From Bradyrhizobium sp. AUGA SZCCT0176 (GTDB taxonomy: Bacteria; Pseudomonadota; Alphaproteobacteria; Rhizobiales; Xanthobacteraceae): DNA of 64,000 nt. Position 1 is the stretch's first letter, and the number at the start of each line of letters is the position of its first letter. The position numbers were made by a program, and so were the translations under genes. Where the stretch lies: positions 1 to 64,000 of the forward strand of contig NZ_JAFCMB010000017.1 of the NCBI RefSeq assembly GCF_018130145.1, read 5' to 3'. Shown one piece after another: positions 25,549-33,995 of the stretch. The notes below the pieces were generated by a model. That model did no database searches. It saw only the letters and a program-made list of their open reading frames with translations, and had not been told where the DNA came from.

Positions 25549-25721
25549 ATCTGGATACTTCGACAGCGTCGGCATCCCGACCTGATACGATGTTCGCCCA
25601 TAATCATCCCGACTTGAGTCCAGTCGCTACGTCTCGCCTGACGGAATATTTCCTCGCTTGCCAAGGCCCTCCCGACAGGCCAGAAAAACCTTGGAAATAA
25701 GAAACGCCAGCGGAGAATGAT

Positions 25722-26870
25722 TTGACCATCAAGGGCAAAGCCTACATTGCCGGGATCTACGAACATCCCACCCGGCACGCACCCGATAAATCCACCGCGC
25801 AGTTGCACGCCGAGGTCGCCAAGGGCGCGATCGAGGACGCCGGGCTCACCAAGGCCGACATCGACGGCTATTTCTGCGCCGGCGATGCCCCCGGCGGCCT
25901 CTGGCCGATGGTCGACTATCTCGGCCTCAAAGTGCGCCACATGGATTCCACCGATACCGGTGGCTGTTCCTATCTGATCCATCTCGGCCACGCCGCCGAG
26001 GCGATCGCTGCCGGCAAGTGCTCGATCGCGCTGATCACTTTGGCCGGCAAGCCGCGCACCGGCCCGATGCCGCCGCGCGCCGCCGGCGCCGAGGCCGATT
26101 TCGAGGCCGCCTATGGCGCGACCACCCACAATGCCTACGGCATGTGTGCCATGCGCCATATGCACGACTACGGCACGACAAGCGAACAGCTCGCCTGGAT
26201 CAAGGTCGCGGCCTCGCATCACGCCCAGTACAACCCGCACGCGATGCTCAAGGAAGTCGTCACCGTCGAGGACGTACTGAACTCGCCGATGATCTCCGAT
26301 CCGCTGCATCGGATGGATTGCTGCGTCGTCACCGATGGCGGCGGCGCGCTGATCGTCACCACGCCGGAAATCGCCAAGAGCCTGAAGAAGCCGCTGGTGC
26401 GTCTGATCGGACACGGCGAGGCGATGAAGGGCCCGCGCGGCGGCAAGGATCTCGATCTCACTTATTCTGCCGGCGTCTGGTCCGGCCCGCGCGCCTTCGA
26501 GGAAGCGGGCGTCACGCCGAAGGATATCAAATACGCCTCGATCTATGACAGCTTCACCATCACGGTCTTGATGCAGCTCGAGGATCTCGGCTTCTGCAAG
26601 AAGGGCGAGGGCGGCAAGTTCGTCGCCGACGGCAATCTGATTTCCGGCGTCGGCAAACTGCCGTTCAACACCGATGGCGGCGGCCTCTGCAGCAACCATC
26701 CCGTCAACCGCGGTGGCATGACAAAAATCATCGAAGCGGTGCGTCAGCTGCGCGGCGAAGCGCATCCCAAGGTGCAGGTGCAAAACTGCGATCTCGCGGT
26801 GGCCCATGGCACCGGCGGACTTCTCGGCGTGCGCCATGCCGCCTCAACCTGCATTCTGGAGCGTGCGTGA
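25722..26870 (+). CDS. Thiolase-fold protein, SCP-x/Ltp type
   Basis: This 382-residue thiolase-superfamily protein lacks part of the normal thiolase active site. Cys82 (DTGGCSYLIHLG) sits where the nucleophile is expected and His326 (CSNHPVNRGG) replaces the GHP His region, but the second catalytic Cys is replaced by His362 in AHGTGGLLG. A Y-D pair (YDSFT, 275-279) is present as in Ltp-type proteins. That pattern fits lipid-transfer/SCP-x thiolases and Ltp2-like retro-aldolases that work with a DUF35 partner, and exactly such a gene overlaps its stop (TGATG). The start is TTG 25722, 5 nt after GGAGA; no in-frame ATG is available. Whether it does thiolysis or side-chain retro-aldol cleavage is open. 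Confidence 0.85.
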   Translation: MTIKGKAYIAGIYEHPTRHAPDKSTAQLHAEVAKGAIEDAGLTKADIDGYFCAGDAPGGLWPMVDYLGLKVRHMDSTDTGGCSYLIHLGHAAEAIAAGKCSIALITLAGKPRTGPMPPRAAGAEADFEAAYGATTHNAYGMCAMRHMHDYGTTSEQLAWIKVAASHHAQYNPHAMLKEVVTVEDVLNSPMISDPLHRMDCCVVTDGGGALIVTTPEIAKSLKKPLVRLIGHGEAMKGPRGGKDLDLTYSAGVWSGPRAFEEAGVTPKDIKYASIYDSFTITVLMQLEDLGFCKKGEGGKFVADGNLISGVGKLPFNTDGGGLCSNHPVNRGGMTKIIEAVRQLRGEAHPKVQVQNCDLAVAHGTGGLLGVRHAASTCILERA

Positions 26871-27259
26871 TGGCCGAAGCAAAGAAACTCCCCGTGCCGC
26901 AAGGCAATCCCGAAACCGCGCCGTTCTGGGAAGCCGCCAAGCAGGGCAAGTTCATGATCAAGCGCTGCACCGCCTGCGGCGAGCCGCATTTCTTCCCGCG
27001 CTCGATCTGCCCGTTCTGCTTCTCCGACAAGACCGAATGGGAGGAGAGCTCCGGCGAGGCGACGATCTACACCTTCAGCCTGATGCGCAAATCCCCCACC
27101 GGGCCTTACGCGATCGCCTATGTCACGCTGAAGGAAGGTCCGTCGCTGCAGACCAACATCGTCGACTGCGATATGGACAAGCTCAAGATCGGCCAGAAGG
27201 TCAAAGTGGTGTTCAAGCCGACCGACGGCGCCCCGCTGCCGTTCTTCACGCCCGCGTAA
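26870..27259 (+). CDS. DUF35 zinc-ribbon/OB-fold acyl-CoA-binding partner protein
   Basis: The 129-residue product has an N-terminal rubredoxin-like zinc ribbon, C33-x2-C36 and C47-x2-C50 (KRCTACG, SICPFC), then an OB-fold (ATIYTFSLMRKSPTGPYAIA, LKIGQKVKVVFKP). DUF35 proteins bind CoA and assemble with thiolase-fold partners. ATG 26870 overlaps the thiolase TGA by one base, so the two are translationally coupled and probably form a complex. A GTG at 26867 is an alternative start. Confidence 0.9.
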   Translation: MAEAKKLPVPQGNPETAPFWEAAKQGKFMIKRCTACGEPHFFPRSICPFCFSDKTEWEESSGEATIYTFSLMRKSPTGPYAIAYVTLKEGPSLQTNIVDCDMDKLKIGQKVKVVFKPTDGAPLPFFTPA

Positions 27260-27265
27260 ATTCTT

Positions 27266-27410
27266 CCCTTCTCCCCTTGTGGGAGAAGGTGGCGCGAAGC
27301 GCCGGATGAGGGGTTCTATCGGCGGGCATATGTGCCTGGTGAAGCAACCCCTCACCCAAGTGAGTTTGTAACGAGCGCCGGTGCTGCCCTCTCCCACAAG
27401 GGGAGAGGGC
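27266..27410. repeat. Palindromic element (CTCCCCTTGTGGGAG type)
   Basis: CCCTTCTCCCCTTGTGGGAG at the left and CTCTCCCACAAGGGGAGAGG at the right form long inverted arms with local hairpins; CCGGATGAGGGGT and ACCCCTCACCC pair inside. It fills the 201-bp gap between the DUF35 and MaoC genes and so would be in their transcript. Confidence 0.85.
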
Positions 27411-27460
27411 GCATTAACGGGCGCCGGTGAAAAGAAAGAATTCGGGAAGGACGCGCGAAG

Positions 27461-28321
27461 ATGCCGATCAAGTATGAAGAGCTGATGGCCCTGAAAAATC
27501 TCGGCCAGAAATATGCCTATACCGACCGCGAGGTGATGCTCTACGCCTATGGGATCGGGATGGGCGCCGATCCGATGGACGAGAAGGAGCTGGCCTTCGT
27601 CAACGAGGGCACGCTGACGCCGCGTCCGCTCAAAGTGGTACCGACGTTCGCCTCGGTGGCGGCCTGGGGGGCGGGTCCCGGCGAGATGAATCTCAATCGC
27701 GTGATGGTGGTCGACGGCGAGCGCGACATCACCTTCCACAAGCCGCTGCCCGGCGCGGCGCATATCACGGCCGACTCGACCGTGCTCGACGTGTTCGACA
27801 AGGGCAAGGACAAGGGCGCGGTGATCCGCCACCAGACCGTGCTCAGGGACGAGAAGGGCGAGAAGCTTGCGACACTGGTCGCCTCGCGTTTCGCGCGCGG
27901 CGATGGCGGGTTTGGCGGACCGTCTGAAGGCCAGCCCGAGCCGCACAAGGTGCCGAGCCGCGCGCCCGACAAGATCGTCGATATTTCCACGCGCCCGGAT
28001 CAGGCGCTGGTCTACCGCCTCTGCGGCGATCGCAACCCGCTGCACAGCGATCCCGAATTCGCCAGGAAGGCCGGTTTCCCAAAACCGATCCTGCACGGCA
28101 TGTGCACCTACGGCATCACCTGCCGCGGCGTGCTGCAGACCTATGCCGATTATGACTCGTCCGCCTTCCGGCAGCACGCGGCGCGATTCTCCTCGCCGGT
28201 CTATCCCGGCGAGACCGTGACGATGGAATTGTGGAAGGACGGCAACGTCGTTTCGTTCGAAGCCAAGGTGAAAGCGCGGAACGTCACCGTCATCAAGAGC
28301 GGCAAGACGGTGCTGGGATAA
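27461..28321 (+). CDS. MaoC-family (R)-specific 2-enoyl-CoA hydratase (hydratase 2)
   Basis: This 286-residue double hot-dog protein matches eukaryotic-type hydratase 2. The C-terminal half has the hydratase motif YRLCGDRNPLHSDP (about 184-197), where Asp and His act, then GFPKPILHGMCTYG. The N-terminal half is the substrate-binding hot dog (LKVVPTFASVAAW). It hydrates trans-2-enoyl-CoA to (3R)-hydroxyacyl-CoA, the step before the SDR encoded next. A GGAAGGACG site precedes the ATG. Together with the SDR it matches the two halves of the peroxisomal D-bifunctional protein MFE-2. Confidence 0.9.
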   Translation: MPIKYEELMALKNLGQKYAYTDREVMLYAYGIGMGADPMDEKELAFVNEGTLTPRPLKVVPTFASVAAWGAGPGEMNLNRVMVVDGERDITFHKPLPGAAHITADSTVLDVFDKGKDKGAVIRHQTVLRDEKGEKLATLVASRFARGDGGFGGPSEGQPEPHKVPSRAPDKIVDISTRPDQALVYRLCGDRNPLHSDPEFARKAGFPKPILHGMCTYGITCRGVLQTYADYDSSAFRQHAARFSSPVYPGETVTMELWKDGNVVSFEAKVKARNVTVIKSGKTVLG

Positions 28322-28339
28322 AGCGACGAATGCGGTGCG

Positions 28340-28470
28340 CCCCCTCGCCCCGCTCTTGCGGGGAGAGGGTTGGGGTGAGGGGCTCTCTCCACGAACTGTG
28401 ACGGTGGTGAGACCTGTACCCCCTCACCCGAAAGCTTCGCTTTCGACCTCTCCCCGCAAGCGGGGCGAGG
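28340..28470. repeat. Palindromic element (CCTCGCCCCGCTCTTGCGGGG type)
   Basis: CCCCTCGCCCCGCTCTTGCG at the left is the near-inverse of CGCAAGCGGGGCGAGG at the right; GGGGTGAGGGG and CCCCCTCACCC pair within, and CGAAAGCTTCGCTTTCG is a small perfect hairpin. It lies between the MaoC and SDR genes, in the same type of position as the element at 27266. Confidence 0.85.
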
Positions 28471-28504
28471 TTAAGAAAACAAGAGCGATAAAAGGAGAAC
28501 CACC

Positions 28505-29383
28505 ATGGGATTACTCGACGGCAAGGTCGCGCTCATCACCGGTGCGGGCGGCGGGCTGGGTGAGGCCTACGCCAAATTGTTCGCGCGCGAAGGGGCGGCG
28601 GTCGTGGTCAACGATCTCGGCGGTCCCCGCGACGGCTCCGGCGGCGACCAGTCCATGGCGCAGAAGGTGGTCGAGGCGATCAAGGCCGAGGGCGGCCGCG
28701 CGGTCGCCAACGGTGCCGACATCTCGACCATGGCTGGTGGTCAGTCGGTGTTCGACGACGCCATCAAGAATTTCGGCCGCGCCGACATCCTGGTGAACAA
28801 CGCCGGCATTCTGCTCGACGAGACTTTCGCCAAGGCCAACGAGGCCAACTGGGACAAGGTGCTGAGGGTGCACCTCAAAGGCACCTTCTGCTGCACCCAG
28901 CCGGTGTTCAAATGGATGCGCGAGAACGGCGGCGGCGTCATCGTCAACACGTCCTCGACCTCGGGCCTGATCGGCAATTTCGGCCAGACCAATTACGGCG
29001 CCGCCAAGGGCGGTATCTGGGGACTGTCGAACGTGCTGGCGATCGAGGGCCGCAAATACAACATCCGGATCTGGACGCTCGCTCCGGGTGCGCTAACCCG
29101 CATGACCGCGGACCTGCCGCGCTACATCGAGAACCCAAAGGCGGCCCTTGGGCCCGACGGCATCGCGCCGGCGGTGCTATACATGGTCAGCGATTTGTCG
29201 GGCGACCAGACCGGCAAGACGCTCGGTGTTTCCGGTCCCCGCGGCGTCCGCGAGATGCGGATGATGGAAATGGAAGGCTGGAAGCCGCCGGGCGAGGCCT
29301 GGAAGGCGCAGGATATCGTCGAGCATGCCAAGGAGATCTTCTTCTCCGAGGAACAGATCAAGATGGGCGCGCGTCGCTTCTGA
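28505..29383 (+). CDS. SDR (3R)-hydroxyacyl-CoA dehydrogenase, MFE-2 type
   Basis: The 292-residue SDR has the cofactor motif TGAGGGLG (12-19), VVVNDLGG for NAD selection, NNAG (98-101), catalytic Ser in NTSSTSG (150-151), Tyr164 and Lys168 (NYGAAKGG). The sequence between, with RDGSGGDQS after strand 2 and SGLIGNFGQTNY, is characteristic of the dehydrogenase part of D-bifunctional protein. It would oxidise (3R)-hydroxyacyl-CoA to 3-ketoacyl-CoA. AAAGGAG lies upstream of the ATG. With the hydratase at 27461 and thiolase at 25722 it completes a beta-oxidation set. Confidence 0.9.
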   Translation: MGLLDGKVALITGAGGGLGEAYAKLFAREGAAVVVNDLGGPRDGSGGDQSMAQKVVEAIKAEGGRAVANGADISTMAGGQSVFDDAIKNFGRADILVNNAGILLDETFAKANEANWDKVLRVHLKGTFCCTQPVFKWMRENGGGVIVNTSSTSGLIGNFGQTNYGAAKGGIWGLSNVLAIEGRKYNIRIWTLAPGALTRMTADLPRYIENPKAALGPDGIAPAVLYMVSDLSGDQTGKTLGVSGPRGVREMRMMEMEGWKPPGEAWKAQDIVEHAKEIFFSEEQIKMGARRF

Positions 29384-29411
29384 CGCTCGTCCCATCCCCG
29401 AAGGAGGCGCT

Positions 29412-29864
29412 ATGCTCGCACTGCGGCCCGCCCGTCCCGAGGAAGCGCCGGCACTTACCGAATTGTGCCTGCGCTCGAAGGCCGTCTGGGGCTATGACGC
29501 GGCCTTCATGCAGGCTTGCCGAAGGGAGCTGACGATGACGCCCGCGGTCATCATGTCATCCCGCGTGCAGGTCGCTGAAGTCGACGGCCGCCTCGCCGGC
29601 GTTGCCGAGGTGAAATCCGAAGGCGATGTCGCGCAGCTCGAAAGGCTGTTCGTCGAACCGGGCATGCTTCGCGCCGGCACCGGCCGACAGCTGCTCGATT
29701 GGGCCAAGGCCACGGCACGCGCCGCCGGGGCCACGACAATGCTGATCGAGGCCGATCCGGACGCGGCCCCGTTCTACCGCCGCATGGGGGCGGTCGATGA
29801 TGGCGTTGTTCCATCCGGCTCGATCCCCGGAAGGTTCATTCCCAGGCTTAATCTCTCGCTTTGA
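29412..29864 (+). CDS. GNAT-family N-acetyltransferase
   Basis: This 150-residue protein has the GNAT order: MLALRPARPEEAPALTELC, a central AEVDGRLAGVAEVKSEGDVAQLERLFVEPGM beta-bulge region, and the acetyl-CoA loop RAGTGRQLLDWA. The C-terminal YRRMGAVDDG strand is also typical. AAGGAGG at 29401-29407 fixes ATG 29412. Substrate unknown. It follows the SDR gene by 28 bp and may be in the same operon. Confidence 0.8.
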   Translation: MLALRPARPEEAPALTELCLRSKAVWGYDAAFMQACRRELTMTPAVIMSSRVQVAEVDGRLAGVAEVKSEGDVAQLERLFVEPGMLRAGTGRQLLDWAKATARAAGATTMLIEADPDAAPFYRRMGAVDDGVVPSGSIPGRFIPRLNLSL

Positions 29865-29935
29865 GACATCAGCCAGTAGGTGGTATCACTGGATCAGGGA
29901 TATCGCTCGCTCACTCTTAACTACGGAAACTGACC

Positions 29936-30889
29936 ATGAAGCTCACCGCCCAGGCCGCAGGCACCTTTGCGATTGCGCCGACCCCGTTTCACGATGACGG
30001 CCGCATCGACGAGAAATCGATCGATCGGCTGACCGACTTCTATGCCGAAGTCGGCTGCGACGGCGTCACCGTGCTCGGCATTTTGGGCGAGGCGCCGAAG
30101 CTCGACGCTGATGAAGCCGAGCAGGTCGCGATCCGCTTCGTCAAGCGCGCCAAGAACATGCAGATCATCGTCGGCGTCTCCGCGCCGGGCTTTGCCACCA
30201 TGCGCTCGCTGGCGAAGGCGTCGATGGATGCGGGCGCTGCCGGCGTGATGATCGCGCCGCCGCCGCACTTACGCACCGACGACCAGATCACGGGCTATTT
30301 CAAGCAGGCGCAGGAAGCCATCGGCGACGACATTCCCTGGGTGCTGCAGGATTATCCGCTGACGCTCAACGTCGTGTTCACGCCCGCTGTGATCCGCAAG
30401 ATCGTGATGGATAGCCCGTCCTGCGTGATGCTCAAGCACGAGGACTGGCCGGGGCTGGAGAAGATTTCGACGCTGCGCGGTTTCCAGAAGGACGGCTCGC
30501 TGAAGCCGATGTCCATTCTCGTCGGCAATGGCGGCATGTTCCTCGATTTCGAGATGGAGCGCGGCGCCGATGGCGCGATGACCGGCTACGCTTTCCCGGA
30601 ATTGCTGATCGATGTCGTCAAACTGCAAAAGGCGGGCAAGCGCGACGCCGCGCACGATCTGTTCGATGCGCATCTGCCGCTGATCCGTTACGAGCAGCAG
30701 CCGGGCGCCGGTCTCGCCGTGCGCAAATATGTGCTGCAGAAGCGCGGCGTGATTGCCTCCAGCGCGCAGCGCAAGCCGGGAGCGACCATCACCGCGACGG
30801 CAAAGGCCGAAGTCGAATATCTGCTGTCGCGGGTGGCGCGGGTCGATCGCCGCGCCAATCTGCAACCGCAATCCAGTGCGGCGGGTTGA
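29936..30889 (+). CDS. Dihydrodipicolinate synthase-superfamily aldolase/lyase
   Basis: The 317-residue TIM barrel has the Schiff-base Lys167 (VMLKHED) and the proton-relay Tyr140 (QDYPL). The usual G-T-T-G-E substrate motif of DapA is GILGEAP here (48-54), lacking both Thr residues, so true dihydrodipicolinate synthase activity is unlikely. NAL-superfamily members of this kind act on other 2-oxo acids or pyruvate aldols. The Nudix gene starts 4 bp after its stop, so they are co-transcribed. Confidence 0.85.
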   Translation: MKLTAQAAGTFAIAPTPFHDDGRIDEKSIDRLTDFYAEVGCDGVTVLGILGEAPKLDADEAEQVAIRFVKRAKNMQIIVGVSAPGFATMRSLAKASMDAGAAGVMIAPPPHLRTDDQITGYFKQAQEAIGDDIPWVLQDYPLTLNVVFTPAVIRKIVMDSPSCVMLKHEDWPGLEKISTLRGFQKDGSLKPMSILVGNGGMFLDFEMERGADGAMTGYAFPELLIDVVKLQKAGKRDAAHDLFDAHLPLIRYEQQPGAGLAVRKYVLQKRGVIASSAQRKPGATITATAKAEVEYLLSRVARVDRRANLQPQSSAAG

Positions 30890-30893
30890 TCCG

Positions 30894-31718
30894 ATGACCG
30901 AACCCGCCAAAGCACCGCGCCCTGCGTCCACAATCCTGTTGCTGCGCGACGCCACGGCGCAGAAGGGCGACGGCAAGAGCCGCGCCGAAATCGAGGTCTT
31001 CATGATGGTTCGCCATTATGAGATCGACTTCAATTCCGGCGCGCTGGTGTTTCCCGGCGGCAGCGTCGACAAGGGCGACCAGGAGATCATCGCGGCGCCT
31101 GAACTATATTCGGGCGGCGAGGGGCTCGACGAGGCCACGCTCAGCTTCCGCATCGCGGCGATCCGCGAGACCTTTGAGGAGAGCGGCATCCTGCTGGCGC
31201 GGCCGAAGGGATCGAAGACGCTGGTCGACGCCGTCAGGGCCAGCGAGATCGAGACCGCACATCGCGCCGATCTCTGCGACAGCAAGATCAGCTTCCTGAA
31301 AGTTCTGACCGACAACGGCATGGTGCTGGCGCTCGATGAACTCGTGCCCTATGCGCACTGGATCACGCCCGAAGGCATGCCGAAGCGTTTTGATACCTGG
31401 TTTTTCCTCGCCGCCGCGCCACCCGAACAGGTCGGCGCCCATGACGGCAAGGAATCCACCGATTCAATCTGGGTGTCGCCGCGCGAGGCGCTGGAAGGCG
31501 GCGAGACCGGCCGCTTCAAGCTGCCGTTTCCGACCACGCGCAACCTGATCAAGCTCGGCAAGCAGGACAGCGTGCAGGCCGCGCTCGAGGATTCCAGAGG
31601 CAAGTCCGTCGTCACGGTGACGCCGATGATGACCAGGAACAATGGTGGCCGTCAGCTGCGTATCCCGCTCGAGGCCGGCTATGACGGCGACGTGTTCGAG
31701 GTCGGCTCGGTCGGCTGA
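30894..31718 (+). CDS. Nudix hydrolase, NUDT7/19-like with insertion
   Basis: The 274-residue product starts ASTILLLRD and has FPGGSVDKGD followed, after a ~30-residue insertion, by RETFEESGIL, the REUxEExGU half of the Nudix box. Such an insertion inside the box region is typical of NUDT19-like coenzyme A diphosphatases. It would hydrolyse CoA or acyl-CoA into phosphopantetheine and ADP, which suits a cluster of acyl-CoA enzymes. ATG 30894 is 4 bp after the preceding stop. The CoA substrate is inferred from the family. Confidence 0.8.
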   Translation: MTEPAKAPRPASTILLLRDATAQKGDGKSRAEIEVFMMVRHYEIDFNSGALVFPGGSVDKGDQEIIAAPELYSGGEGLDEATLSFRIAAIRETFEESGILLARPKGSKTLVDAVRASEIETAHRADLCDSKISFLKVLTDNGMVLALDELVPYAHWITPEGMPKRFDTWFFLAAAPPEQVGAHDGKESTDSIWVSPREALEGGETGRFKLPFPTTRNLIKLGKQDSVQAALEDSRGKSVVTVTPMMTRNNGGRQLRIPLEAGYDGDVFEVGSVG

Positions 31719-31813
31719 GGCACGCATGCACACTTCGGTGATGAACGAAGTATCGTAAGGTCTGCAGTCTGTAATGTCCGGCCCTGGCATGGATCAGGAC
31801 CGGAATCACCGAC

Positions 31814-32731
31814 ATGGGCGAAAGCCAACCGCAGCACCGGGGGATCGTGAGCGAACTGGGGCTGCTTCTCCTGCTCGCGACGCTATGGGGCGCGTCGTAC
31901 ACGTTCCTGAAAGTAGCCGTGGAGACGATTCCGCCGATCACGCTGATCGCGGGCCGTACGTTGATTGCGGGGCTGCTGCTGGTGGCCATCATGCACGGCC
32001 GCGGGGTGAAAATGCCGACGGATGCTGCGAACTGGCGCCGCTTCCTGTTCCAGGCCTGCCTCAACAGCGTCATTCCGTGGGTCATGGTGGCCTGGGGTGC
32101 ACGGGCGCTGGACGCCGGCGTCGCCACCATCCTCAATTCGACCGCGCCGATATTCACGTTCTTCCTGACCTTCGCGATCACCCGTCACGAAGCGGTAACC
32201 TCACGAAAGCTGATCGGCGTCATCGCTGGCATGGCCGGCATCTGCCTGATTGTCGGCGTGCAGGCGCTCGGCGGCCTTGGTGAGCAACTGATCGCACAGA
32301 TCGTCTGTGTCCTTGCCGCAGTCTGCTATGCCGGCGCGGCGATCTTCGGCCGCAATTTTGGGGGGCTCGATCCGATGGCGCCGGCGGCGGGATCGCTGCT
32401 CTGCGGCGCCGCGATCCTGATTCCGCTCAGTCTCGTTGTCGACCGTCCCTGGACGCTGGCGCCGTCGATGCATTCGCTGCTGGCGCTGCTCGCGATCGCC
32501 GTGTTCTCGACCGCGCTCGCGTTCGTCATTTACTTCCGCCTGATCCAGACGCTCGGATCAGTCGGCGCCACCGCGCAGGCCTATCTGCGCGTGCCCATTG
32601 GTGTGGCGTTCGGCGTGACCTTCCTCGGCGAGCAATTGAGCTCGACGGTATGGATCGGGTTAGCCTGCGTGGTTGCCGGCGTTGCCGCGATGACGATCCC
32701 GGCGCGGAGGACGAAACCGGTGCCGGCGTAG
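31814..32731 (+). CDS. EamA/DMT-family transporter
   Basis: This 305-residue membrane protein has ten predicted helices in two EamA repeats. The first starts LGLLLLLATLWGASYTFLKVAVETIPP, a classical EamA opening; the second begins near ILAAVCYAGAAIFGRNFG and ends with GVAFGVTFLGEQLSSTVWIG. Family members export amino acids, metabolites or drugs. It converges with the SnoaL-like gene, one base apart. The substrate cannot be deduced. Confidence 0.85.
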   Translation: MGESQPQHRGIVSELGLLLLLATLWGASYTFLKVAVETIPPITLIAGRTLIAGLLLVAIMHGRGVKMPTDAANWRRFLFQACLNSVIPWVMVAWGARALDAGVATILNSTAPIFTFFLTFAITRHEAVTSRKLIGVIAGMAGICLIVGVQALGGLGEQLIAQIVCVLAAVCYAGAAIFGRNFGGLDPMAPAAGSLLCGAAILIPLSLVVDRPWTLAPSMHSLLALLAIAVFSTALAFVIYFRLIQTLGSVGATAQAYLRVPIGVAFGVTFLGEQLSSTVWIGLACVVAGVAAMTIPARRTKPVPA

Positions 32732-32732
32732 C

Positions 32733-33155
32733 TCACGCGAGATAGGCGTCGACCGCCGCCTGGTCCTGGTCCCAGACCCAGCATTCCCCCAGCAACCCAT
32801 CGCGCACGGCATAGACCAGCAGCCGTTCGAATTCCTTAGCCTTGCCGTCGCGCTCGAAGCGCTCGCGCACCAGCAGCGCACCGCGCTCGGGGCCGGCCAT
32901 GATGTCGACGATGCCGAGCAATTTTCGGCTGGTGCGGCGGGTGACCTCGGCCAGGATCGCGAGCGCGGCCATCTTGCCCCTGTGGTCGCCGGCGAGCGGG
33001 TTGCGGCCGAAATAGTGCAGCGTGAAATCTTCATGGTAGCAAGCCGCGAGCGCGGCGCGGTCGCCGGCAAGCCAGGCGCGCGCGTAGCGCGTCACGGCCT
33101 CTCGGTTGCGCTCAATCGCGGCTTGGCTGTCGGTCTCATCAGGCTTATCTGTCAT
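32733..33155 (-). CDS. SnoaL/NTF2-like protein
   Basis: The 140-residue product starts MTDKPDETDSQAAIERNREA and has the NTF2-like helix YARAWLAGDRAALAACYHED followed by FTLHYFGRNPLAGDHRGKMA. It may be a ligand-binding or ketosteroid-isomerase-like enzyme. ATG 33155 is chosen because the family begins here; the frame is open for a further 208 codons upstream without a plausible product. It is divergent from the AraC gene across 69 bp, which suggests that AraC controls it. Confidence 0.75.
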   Translation of the reverse strand: MTDKPDETDSQAAIERNREAVTRYARAWLAGDRAALAACYHEDFTLHYFGRNPLAGDHRGKMAALAILAEVTRRTSRKLLGIVDIMAGPERGALLVRERFERDGKAKEFERLLVYAVRDGLLGECWVWDQDQAAVDAYLA

Positions 33156-33224
33156 CGTGCTGGGTCCTGTTGCGGTCCGGCACCCTAAATTCGCCTGAAC
33201 CATCCGGGCTTTCAGAAACTGGCT

Positions 33225-33995
33225 ATGCGCGCAATCGGCGAGGCGAAATTGTTGGGGTGGGGCGCCCGCGTGCTCTATCTCGGCCCGGCCTTCGGATTGA
33301 CGCCGCACCGCAATGCGACCGCCGTACTTGCCATCGGCCTCGATGCGGCGCTGGAAGTGGCCGACGACCCCACGGACACCGCGACCGACTATCGTTCCAC
33401 CCGTAGCGTGTTGATATTGCCCAACAGCCTGCATCATCTGCGGATCGCGCGCGGGCGCATGGCGTTCCTCTATGTCGACCCGCTCGGACGCGACCTCAAG
33501 GCATTGCTGGCGCGAATGACGGATACGCGCGCGCGAGCGGCGTTTGAACTGCGGGAAGAATCCGCGGTGATCGAGATCATGACCGGCCTTGCCGAAAACC
33601 GCATCGCGGCGCGCGACGGACGTTTGTCGCTCAGCGAACTGCTGGGCGTGGGCACGGGCACCAAAGCCAACGCACGGATTTCGGCGGCGCTGCGGCTGAT
33701 GCGGGACGAGCCGCACCGGGCGCACCGCCTGACGGAGTTGGCGGAACATGCGGGCCTGTCGGCGTCGCGATTCCTGCATCTGTTCAAGGCGGAGACCGGC
33801 GTGCCGCTCCGGCGCTACCGGATCTGGATCCGGATGGGCGCTGCGGTGCGCGCCTGCGGCGAGGGCTCATCGTTGACGGAAGCCGCCCACGCCGCCGGCT
33901 TTGCCAGTTCGGCGCATTTCAGCAGCGCCTTTCGGGACATGTTCGGCATGATGCCGTCCGACCTGCTGAAAGCCTTGCGGCCCGTGGAGGGTTAA
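33225..33995 (+). CDS. AraC-family transcriptional regulator
   Basis: This 256-residue protein has the two-helix AraC DNA-binding domain at the C-terminus: HRLTELAEHAGLSASRFLHL with FKAETGVPLRRY, then SSLTEAAHAAGFASSAHFSS with FRDMFGMMPSDLL. The N-terminal ~145 residues form a cupin-like domain with little recognisable detail. It is divergent from a SnoaL-like gene, its likely target. Confidence 0.9.
   Translation: MRAIGEAKLLGWGARVLYLGPAFGLTPHRNATAVLAIGLDAALEVADDPTDTATDYRSTRSVLILPNSLHHLRIARGRMAFLYVDPLGRDLKALLARMTDTRARAAFELREESAVIEIMTGLAENRIAARDGRLSLSELLGVGTGTKANARISAALRLMRDEPHRAHRLTELAEHAGLSASRFLHLFKAETGVPLRRYRIWIRMGAAVRACGEGSSLTEAAHAAGFASSAHFSSAFRDMFGMMPSDLLKALRPVEG

Larger units (their letters stand above)
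24375..25721. other. Gene-free, repeat-rich region (1.35 kb)
   Basis: No convincing gene is present. In order it holds: a half palindrome with a perfect GATGCGCAATTGCGCATC (24416-24433); a hairpin TCAACGT/ACGTTGA (about 24618-24637); a partial copy of the IOR 3' end (24655-24721); a 46-bp palindrome (24740-24785); a GTCATTGCGAGC element (24819-24878); a multi-copy Bradyrhizobium-type sequence (24995-25400); and a VVPAKAGTH palindrome (25429-25548). The thiolase gene promoter should lie in the last 170 bp. Confidence 0.8.

Noticed and set aside
25512-28177. Two long minus-strand frames over the thiolase and MaoC genes
   Set aside because: They are shadows; they even run through palindromic repeats. 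The plus-strand proteins show complete active sites.
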